From assembly GCF_007752535.1 (NCBI RefSeq), contig NZ_CP036426.1, positions 1,798,001-1,862,000 of the forward strand: a DNA stretch of 64,000 nt, read 5' to 3'. The DNA comes from Tautonia plasticadhaerens. GTDB lineage: Bacteria > Planctomycetota > Planctomycetia > Isosphaerales > Isosphaeraceae. The position numbers and the translations under genes were made by a program. The notes under the pieces are model-generated. The model ran no database searches. It was not told the DNA's origin and saw only the letters and a list, made by a program, of their open reading frames with translations. Below are positions 25,866 to 31,558 of this stretch, one piece after another. Position 1 is the first letter of the stretch. Every line of letters begins with the position of its first letter.

Positions 25866-26819
25866 ATGACGAATGAGACCCTGGCACAGCCCAAGCCCCG
25901 GGTGACCCGCCTCGCCTGGCCGCCGCTGCTCTGGATCGGGGCCCTGCACGCGGGGGCGTTGCTCGCGTTCAATCCGGCCTATTTCACGTGGCAGGCCCTG
26001 GCCGTCTGCGTCTTCCTGCACTGGGTTTCCGGCGGGATCGGGATCTGCATGACCTACCACCGCCTGCTGACGCACCGCAGCTTCGCGGTGCGTCCGAGGT
26101 GGCTGGAGTACGCGCTGACGATCGTGGGCTGCACCGCCTCGGAGGGGGGGGCGATCCACTGGGTGGCCGACCATCGTCGGCACCACGCCCACTCCGACGA
26201 GGAGACGGACGTGCATAGCCCGGTGCATGGAGGGTTCGGCTGGGCGCACATGTTCTGGTGGATGACGCCGGACATCACTTCGGTGCACACGCCGGCCTAC
26301 CACGCCCGGTGGGCGCCGGACCTGGTGAAGGACCCGGTCCACGTCTGGCTCGACCGGTACTTCATCGTCTTCCCGCTGCTGCTGGGGGCGGCGCTCTACG
26401 CGATCGGCGGGATGCCGTTCCTGGTCTGGGGCTTCTTCGTCCGGTCGGTGCTGGTCCTGCACACCACCTGGCTGGTGAATTCGGCCACGCACGTCTGGGG
26501 CTACCGGTCCCACGAGACGAGGGACTCCTCGACCAATCTCTGGTGGGTGGCGCTGTTGACCTACGGCGAGGGGTGGCACAACAACCACCACGCCTTCCAG
26601 ACATCGGCCCGGCACGGGCTCCGGTGGTGGGAGGTCGACATGACCTACATCGCCATCAAGGCGATGTCGTGGGTCGGCCTGTCGCACGCGATCAAGCTGC
26701 CGAAGATCCGGGCGACGGCCGGGGCGACGGGCGAGGCGTCGCTGTCCCGGGCCCGGTCGGCCTCGAAGAAGCCGAGGCGCCGTCGCAAGCCCAAGTCGGT
26801 CGTCGGCGCGGCCAAGTGA
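25866..26819 (+). CDS. Membrane fatty-acid (acyl-CoA delta-9 type) desaturase
   Basis: A 317-residue di-iron membrane desaturase. The three histidine boxes are intact: HRLLTH (65-70), HRRHH (103-107) and HNNHH (238-242). Four hydrophobic segments lie in two pairs (about residues 20-60, 78-98, 165-185, 186-207). The HxxxxH and HxxHH spacing and EGWHNNHHAFQTSARHG match stearoyl-CoA/acyl-lipid delta-9 desaturases, which place a cis double bond in membrane fatty acids. A Lys/Arg-rich tail (SKKPRRRRKPK) is atypical and presumably cytoplasmic. The start is ATG 25866 with a weak ribosome-binding site (AGACGAAG). An 8-bp hairpin follows the stop. Confidence 0.92.
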   Translation: MTNETLAQPKPRVTRLAWPPLLWIGALHAGALLAFNPAYFTWQALAVCVFLHWVSGGIGICMTYHRLLTHRSFAVRPRWLEYALTIVGCTASEGGAIHWVADHRRHHAHSDEETDVHSPVHGGFGWAHMFWWMTPDITSVHTPAYHARWAPDLVKDPVHVWLDRYFIVFPLLLGAALYAIGGMPFLVWGFFVRSVLVLHTTWLVNSATHVWGYRSHETRDSSTNLWWVALLTYGEGWHNNHHAFQTSARHGLRWWEVDMTYIAIKAMSWVGLSHAIKLPKIRATAGATGEASLSRARSASKKPRRRRKPKSVVGAAK

Positions 26820-26832
26820 ACGCGAGCCGACC

Positions 26833-26851
26833 GTCCGCACCCGGTGCGGAC
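26833..26851 (+). terminator. Hairpin terminator after the desaturase gene
   Basis: GTCCGCAC-CCG-GTGCGGAC, a perfect 8-bp stem with a 3-base loop, starting 14 bases after the desaturase stop. No T-run follows. It separates this gene from the tRNA promoter. Confidence 0.55.
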
Positions 26852-26894
26852 CTGACTCCGCGATGATCGTCGAGCGCCCCGAGGCCCGATCCCC

Positions 26895-26923
26895 TTGCAC
26901 GGGACCGGGCCCGGGGCCATGAT
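26895..26923 (+). promoter_or_regulatory. Possible promoter of the tRNA-Ile2 gene
   Basis: TTGCAC (26895-26900), a 17-base spacer and CATGAT (26918-26923). The expected start near 26930 lies about ten bases before the tRNA 5' end at 26941, a normal distance for a short RNase P-processed leader. Confidence 0.4.
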
Positions 26924-26940
26924 GGTCTTGCCTCGAACTT

Positions 26941-27282
26941 GCGGCCCTAGCTCAACGGTTAGAGCAGGGGACTCATCAACGAAATGGTGGCGCCGGGGGG
27001 CGACCCCCGGACGCGAACCGGGTGAATTGCGGGAACCCTAACCCGGGCGAGGGCATCCGTCCTCGACCGGCACGGCGATCCGCAGCCAAGCCTGGTCGGG
27101 CTCAGGTGGCCAGGACGGTTCAGAGACTAGCGGGGTGAGTCCCAACAATAACCCCCGCCTCGAGCGCCCGGCCTCCAAGGCGACCGTCCCCGGTCGTCGG
27201 GGAGGATGAGATAGTCCGAGCCCCGCGGAAACGCGGGGGCCCTCGAATCCCTTGGTTGCAGGTTCGAATCCTGCGGGCCGCA
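26941..27282 (+). tRNA. tRNA-Ile2(CAU), interrupted by a group I intron
   Basis: Exons 26941-26976 and 27246-27282 join into a 73-nt tRNA without an encoded CCA. The acceptor arms GCGGCCC/GGGCCGC pair perfectly, with discriminator A. The D-arm is GCTC...GAGC. The anticodon arm AGGGGA-CUCAUAA-UCCCUU has anticodon CAU, and the T-arm is GCAGG-TTCGAAT-CCTGC. G1-C72 and a Y11:R24 D-stem exclude an initiator. The body TTAGAGCAGG.GACTCATAAT..CTTGGT closely follows tRNA-Ile2, whose C34 is changed to lysidine by TilS to read AUA, so this is tRNA-Ile(AUA) rather than elongator Met. The intron follows the anticodon, after U36. Confidence 0.9.
26977..27245 (+). ncRNA. Group I self-splicing intron in the anticodon loop (269 nt)
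   Basis: All core elements can be read. P1: exon CAU pairs with the internal guide GUG at 26987-26989, giving the U.G splice pair. P2: CCGGGGG-GCGA-CCCCCGG (26993-27010), a GNRA loop. P element AATTGCGGGAA (27025-27035) and Q element CCGCAGCCAAG (from 27080), forming P4 via TGCGG/CCGCA. R element CAGAGACTAG (27121-27130) and S element GATAGTCC (27210-27217), giving P7 (GACTA/TAGTC). P9: CCCCGCG-GAAA-CGCGGGG near 27221-27238, again a GNRA loop. The intron ends with G27245. No homing endonuclease is encoded. The site and layout match the Azoarcus tRNA-Ile(CAU) intron (IC3 type), which is shorter (about 205 nt). Confidence 0.9.
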
Positions 27283-27360
27283 TTCCCCGACCGACCCCGA
27301 TCGTCCCCGGGCGAGCCTCCCCGGTCATCCGCCCCGGTCCCCCCACAAGGCTCCGGAACA

Positions 27361-29418
27361 ATGGCCGGCTATCCGATCGCCTCGACGTCCGCCGAGGACT
27401 CCAGGGCCGGGACCGCCCCGGGGCGTCCCCCGGCCGCCCCCGCCACGGTGGCCGCCCCGCTCCGCCGGACCCGGTGGTATCACGGGATCCTGCTCTTGCT
27501 CATGCTGGGGGCTCATGCCGTCGGCTGCGTCGGATTTCAGGGCGGGTGGTCGCAGGTCGTAAGCCCGTGGCCCCCGGCGATGCACGACCACCCGATGCAT
27601 TACCACAACGCGGTCGTGACCCGGTCGTTCCTGAACCAGAACGGGACGACGGCGGGGTATGACCCGTATTTCATGTCCGGGTACGCCAAGAGCATCATCT
27701 CCGACCCCTCCGGGACGATGATCGAGGCCTGGGTCGCGGCCTTCGGCGGGGACAACCCGGCGAGGGCGTACAAGCTACTCGTCCTGCTGGCCATGGGCTC
27801 GCTGCCCTTGCTCGTGGCGATGGCGATCCGGATCTGGGGGGGGCGGGGCGACGCCCTCTGCTGCGGGACCGCGCTCTTCCTCGTCTACCTGTGGACCGAC
27901 TTCCCGCTGGCGTACGCGGGGCTCGGGATGGTGTCGTTCCTGCTCGTCATCCCCCTGGGGATGGTCGTGCTCGCCCTGGTGGAGCGCTACCTCGCCCGGG
28001 GGGGATTCGGCCGGTGGCTGGCGGCGACGCTGGGGGCGATCCTGGTGTTCTTCGTCCACCCGTTGTGCGCGCTGACCGTCGGGCCGGCGGTCCTGGCGAC
28101 GTACGGGTGGATGGTCCGGGCCCGGGGGAGGCTCGAACCGAAGCCGGGATGGTCGAGGCACGTCGGCCTCTGGCTGATGCCGCCGATCGTGCTGGCGGCC
28201 AACTGGTTCTGGTGGCTGCCGGCGGTCACGCTCTGGGAGACGAGGCTCTCCCGGGGGCTGGGGTTCTACCACACCGAGGGGGTCCTGCCCCGGCTCGGGC
28301 AGATCCTGGGGCTCTCCGAGCCGTCCCAGGGGCCGATCCAGGCGGTATTGCTGGCCGGGGCGTTGATCGGGTTGGCCAGCTCGGGGCCGAGGAGGCGGTC
28401 GGCGGCGGTGGCGCTGGGGACGTTCGTCGGTGCGGGGTTCTTCTGGGGCTACCTGGCCGGGGCCTTCCGCGCGTTCGACGCGTTCGAGCCGGGGAGGAAC
28501 ACGTACGCCGCCTACACCGGGGCGGCGGCGGCGGCCGGGCTCGGCTGGGGGGCCCTGCGGGCGCGACTCCGGCCGATGCCGTCGAGGCTGGACCGCTGGG
28601 TGGCGCTCGGCCTGCTGCTCGTCGGGATCCGGCTCTTCCTGCCGTCGCTCCTCCAGGGGGCCCGCATCCACACGGGCAGGGACCCCATCCCCCGGATCGA
28701 ATGGGCGGGGGGGGGCATGCCCCGGATCCTTCCCGGCCCTGCCACCGGGACCCCACCGGACCTGGCCAGCGAGCCGGGGGAGGACCAGCGGTGGCTGGTG
28801 GACGCGATCGAGGCGAACTTCGATCCCGGCGACCGGATCCTCTACGAGGAGGGTGGACGCTCTTCGGAGGAACTTGTCGAGCCGTTCGGCGGCCGGAGGT
28901 TCGGCGGCCTGTTGCCGAGCCTGGCCGGGGTGGAGGTGATCGGGGGGCCGTTCCTGCACGTCCCGATCCGGGAGAACTTCACCCAGTTCGGCATGGGGCA
29001 GCTCTTCGGGATTGCCGACTGGGGCCGTGAGGACTTCGAGCGCTTCGCCGAGCTCTACGGGCCGGAGGGGATTGTTTGCTGGTCCCCCCGGGCCCGGACG
29101 TTCTGCCGGGAGAACCCCGACCTGTGCGAGATCCTGGAGGAACGGGGGTCGATCCTGATCGCCCGGGTCCGGGGGTTCGAGGGGGACGCGATCCGGGGGC
29201 GGGCGACGGTGGAGGCGGAGGCGGGTCGGCTGAAGGTCGAACCGGAGTCCGCTGATGTTGACGGGATGATCGTGCTGCGGTATCACTCCGTCCCGGGGCT
29301 CCGGAGTGATCCTCCGGGGCTGCTGCGGGCGGTCGAGCTGCCCGGCGACCCGGTCCCCTTCATCGGCCTGGCCCGTCCCGACGGGCCGGTGACGATCGAG
29401 TGGGACTCCCCGCCTTGA
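27361..29418 (+). CDS. Polytopic membrane protein, probable GT-C-type glycosyltransferase
   Basis: A 685-residue protein, ATG at 27361 (MAGYPIASTSAED); the frame opens earlier inside the tRNA. After a disordered N-terminus of about 40 residues come roughly ten to eleven membrane helices (about residues 40-440), then a soluble domain of about 240 residues. The first periplasmic loop has the HDHPMHYHNAVVTRSFLNQN segment and a YDPYFMSGYAKSI stretch. Such Asp/His-containing loop-1 motifs are typical of GT-C lipid-linked-sugar transferases and the 6-pyruvoyl-TPS-like membrane family. The C-terminal domain (ADWGREDFERFAELYGPEGI) is like those of PMT/GT39-related planctomycete proteins. Sugar and acceptor are unknown. 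It precedes a GT87-like gene by 106 bases. Confidence 0.6.
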   Translation: MAGYPIASTSAEDSRAGTAPGRPPAAPATVAAPLRRTRWYHGILLLLMLGAHAVGCVGFQGGWSQVVSPWPPAMHDHPMHYHNAVVTRSFLNQNGTTAGYDPYFMSGYAKSIISDPSGTMIEAWVAAFGGDNPARAYKLLVLLAMGSLPLLVAMAIRIWGGRGDALCCGTALFLVYLWTDFPLAYAGLGMVSFLLVIPLGMVVLALVERYLARGGFGRWLAATLGAILVFFVHPLCALTVGPAVLATYGWMVRARGRLEPKPGWSRHVGLWLMPPIVLAANWFWWLPAVTLWETRLSRGLGFYHTEGVLPRLGQILGLSEPSQGPIQAVLLAGALIGLASSGPRRRSAAVALGTFVGAGFFWGYLAGAFRAFDAFEPGRNTYAAYTGAAAAAGLGWGALRARLRPMPSRLDRWVALGLLLVGIRLFLPSLLQGARIHTGRDPIPRIEWAGGGMPRILPGPATGTPPDLASEPGEDQRWLVDAIEANFDPGDRILYEEGGRSSEELVEPFGGRRFGGLLPSLAGVEVIGGPFLHVPIRENFTQFGMGQLFGIADWGREDFERFAELYGPEGIVCWSPRARTFCRENPDLCEILEERGSILIARVRGFEGDAIRGRATVEAEAGRLKVEPESADVDGMIVLRYHSVPGLRSDPPGLLRAVELPGDPVPFIGLARPDGPVTIEWDSPP

Positions 29419-29524
29419 GCCGTCCCGGGATGGGATCGGCCGGAGGCGGGATCTCCCCGGACGCCTCGACGAGGGCGGGACCGAACCGCCGAGCCCCTGG
29501 CCATCTCCAAGGAAGGAGTCTGCC

Positions 29525-30922
29525 GTGCCGCCCGCGCCAGCGTCAACGTCGGGGGACTGCCACCCCGACACCGGTCGCAACGGCCGACGAGCCGTCTGGA
29601 TCACTTTGGCGATCACCGTCCTCGTCGCCTCGGGCATCTACTCGCTCAAGGCGGCCGAGGAGCGGAGCGCCATCATCCGCTGGCTGCACCAGGTGGAGGA
29701 GCTGCAGGAGGGGGTGAACATCTGGGATCGGTACATGTTCCCGAATCCCCCCATCTTCCCGCTGACGCTCTACCCGCTGACCTCGATGCCCCCGGTGGTG
29801 GCGTCGATGGTCTGGTATTACGTCAAGGTCGGGCTGACGGCACTCTCGGTGGTCTTCTGCTTCCGGATGGCCCGGGACTCGGACGACGTCAGGCCGGTGC
29901 CGGCCTGGGCGCAGTTCCTGGTGATGCTGCTGAGCTTCCGGCCGATCCTCAGCGACCTGCACCACGGCAATAACAACCTGGTGATCCTCTTCCTGATCGT
30001 CTCATCGCTGTATGCCTGGCGGAAGGGGTACGACGTGCTGGCGGGGCTGGCGTTGGCGCTGGCGATCTCCTACAAGGTAACGCCGGCGCTGTTCGTCCCG
30101 TACTTCATGTACAAGCGGTCGTGGCGGACGGTCGGCTCGACGTTCCTGGGCCTGGGCCTGTTCCTGGTGATCGTGCCGAGCCTGATCCTGGGCCCGGAGT
30201 TCAACGGCCAGTGCCTGCACATGTGGTGGCACCGGATGCTCCGGCCGTTCGTGATGGATCACGAGGTGGGCGACCACGAGATCAACCAGTCGATGGCCGG
30301 GGTGATCAGCCGGTTCTTCACCGAGCAGCAGACGGGGGAGGGGCGGTACGTCCCCCTGTTCGCGGGGAAGAACTTCGCGGCCCTGAACCCCGACGCGGTG
30401 GTCTACGCCATCAAGGCGATGGCCCTGGGCATGGTGGGACTGCTCGCCTTCCTCTGCCGGACCGACCCGAAGCGGAGGGACGACCCCCGGCTCTTCGGCG
30501 AGTTCAGCCTGGTCGTTTTGACGATGCTGATCGTCTCGGAGCGGAGCTGGAAGCACCACTACGTGACGGTGCTGCTGCCCTACACGTACCTGATCTTCCG
30601 GCTCTGGGCGTACCCGATCTCCCGACGGTTCTGGAACGTGCTGGGGACGCTGATCGGCCTCTCCTCCCTGCTCATGCTGAGCACCTCCAGCGAGGTCGGT
30701 GGCCTGTTCGCGGGCGGCGAGGGGCACAAGCTCGCCCTCTTCTACGGGATGTTCTTCTGGTCAGGAATGGCGCTGTACGTCGGCACGGCGATCGTCCTGC
30801 GACGCGAGCAGGGCCAGGCACCCGTCGCGACGCCGCCGGATCCCTCGGGGATGGAGCAAGGACTCCTGAGGCCCCACGTCCGGGAGCTGCGTCGCCGCCT
30901 CTTCCGGGCGGAATCCCGCTGA
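29525..30922 (+). CDS. GT87-family (DUF2029) membrane glycosyltransferase
   Basis: A 465-residue membrane protein starting with GTG at 29525, preceded by AAGGAAGGAG. About ten membrane helices follow. The first loop carries FPNPPIFPLTLYPLTSMPP, the [YF].NPP.Fp.....l hallmark of GT87 enzymes, the polyprenyl-phosphate-sugar-dependent mannosyl- or arabinosyltransferases. A second hallmark, FRPILSDLHHGNNNLVILFL with the Q/H-G-N-x-N loop, and WKHHYVTVLLPYTY near residue 340, also match the family. It probably adds a hexose or pentose to an envelope glycan or lipid outside the membrane. It is in the same orientation as the preceding GT-C-like gene. Confidence 0.85.
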   Translation: MPPAPASTSGDCHPDTGRNGRRAVWITLAITVLVASGIYSLKAAEERSAIIRWLHQVEELQEGVNIWDRYMFPNPPIFPLTLYPLTSMPPVVASMVWYYVKVGLTALSVVFCFRMARDSDDVRPVPAWAQFLVMLLSFRPILSDLHHGNNNLVILFLIVSSLYAWRKGYDVLAGLALALAISYKVTPALFVPYFMYKRSWRTVGSTFLGLGLFLVIVPSLILGPEFNGQCLHMWWHRMLRPFVMDHEVGDHEINQSMAGVISRFFTEQQTGEGRYVPLFAGKNFAALNPDAVVYAIKAMALGMVGLLAFLCRTDPKRRDDPRLFGEFSLVVLTMLIVSERSWKHHYVTVLLPYTYLIFRLWAYPISRRFWNVLGTLIGLSSLLMLSTSSEVGGLFAGGEGHKLALFYGMFFWSGMALYVGTAIVLRREQGQAPVATPPDPSGMEQGLLRPHVRELRRRLFRAESR

Positions 30923-31003
30923 TCGGATGCCGTCGGATGCGTCGACGGGGCCCAATGTTCTCCGGCCCCGGGGTGAAATCGGCCCGCCGGGGGGCGGATC
31001 GAT

Positions 31004-31031
31004 TTGACTCCGGGGCCCGCTTCGCTATGAT
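31004..31031 (+). promoter_or_regulatory. Strong promoter abutting the first tRNA-fMet gene
   Basis: TTGACT (31004-31009), a 16-base spacer, TATGAT (31026-31031); each hexamer is one change from consensus. Transcription is expected about 31037-31039, the mature 5' end of the tRNA itself (31037). The primary transcript may thus need little or no 5' trimming by RNase P. Confidence 0.65.
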
Positions 31032-31036
31032 GTCTT

Positions 31037-31109
31037 TGCGGCGTGGAGCAGCGGTTAGCTCGCCAGGCTCATAACCTGGAGGTCGTAGGTTCGATTCCTA
31101 CCGCCGCAA
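31037..31109 (+). tRNA. Initiator tRNA-fMet(CAU), copy 1
   Basis: A 73-nt tRNA without CCA. Acceptor TGCGGCG/CGCCGCA, D-arm GAGC-AGCGGTTA-GCTC, anticodon arm CCAGG-CTCATAA-CCTGG, variable AGGTC, T-arm GTAGG-TTCGATT-CCTAC, discriminator A. The A11:U24 pair in the D-stem is the initiator-type arrangement. The 1:72 position is U.A, a weak Watson-Crick pair rather than the classical mismatch. The three anticodon-stem pairs next to the loop are AGG:CCU, not GGG:CCC. A second copy with the same body lies 232 bases downstream. Confidence 0.92.
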
Positions 31110-31341
31110 TTTCTCACATCAACTCTCTTCCTTCAGATCGGGCTCCCTCCTCCCCGGCCCGCTCAAAACTCATCTCGGTTCTCAACCCTATGTCCTCGAC
31201 GAACCTGTCGGCTCGGACATGTGCATTCATTCTCGGGCCGCACTGACTCGCGAGCGATTCGGTTCGGGCCGATTCCGCATTCTTCGGCATGGTCGAACAT
31301 GTTGGGGTTGCTCCCGCACAGCATTCTGTTAACCTCTCCTT

Positions 31342-31414
31342 CGCGCCGTGGAGCAGCGGTTAGCTCGCCAGGCTCATAACCTGGAGGTCGTAGGTTCGAT
31401 TCCTACCGGCGCAA
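31342..31414 (+). tRNA. Initiator tRNA-fMet(CAU), copy 2
   Basis: Identical to copy 1 from the D-arm through the T-arm, but with a different acceptor: CGCGCCG/CGGCGCA. This puts C1 opposite A72, the classical unpaired 1:72 that lets formyltransferase act, and makes it a canonical initiator. Discriminator A, no encoded CCA. No clear promoter is seen directly upstream; the 232-base spacer between the copies holds no gene, so it may have its own weak promoter or be cotranscribed. Confidence 0.93.
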
Positions 31415-31558
31415 CTCCTCTCCGAAGCCTTCGCCGAGGGTCGAGGTCATTCGACCCGCCTCGGCGATGATCGTTTTTGGCCCCGGTCGGTCCCCCACCG
31501 TCCGCGACGCACCTTCTGGGCGAGCCCCACCGAGGGATCGGGGAGGGGGAGGCGATCG

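Noticed and set aside
26941-27282. A tRNA-Met annotation for the intron-containing tRNA
   Set aside because: The anticodon CAU fits, but the body (TTAGAGCAGG, CTTGGT) and G1-C72 fit lysidine-type tRNA-Ile2 better than elongator or initiator Met.
27038-27361. A small protein encoded within or after the group I intron
   Set aside because: The frame crosses conserved RNA core elements and has no LAGLIDADG, GIY-YIG or HNH motif.
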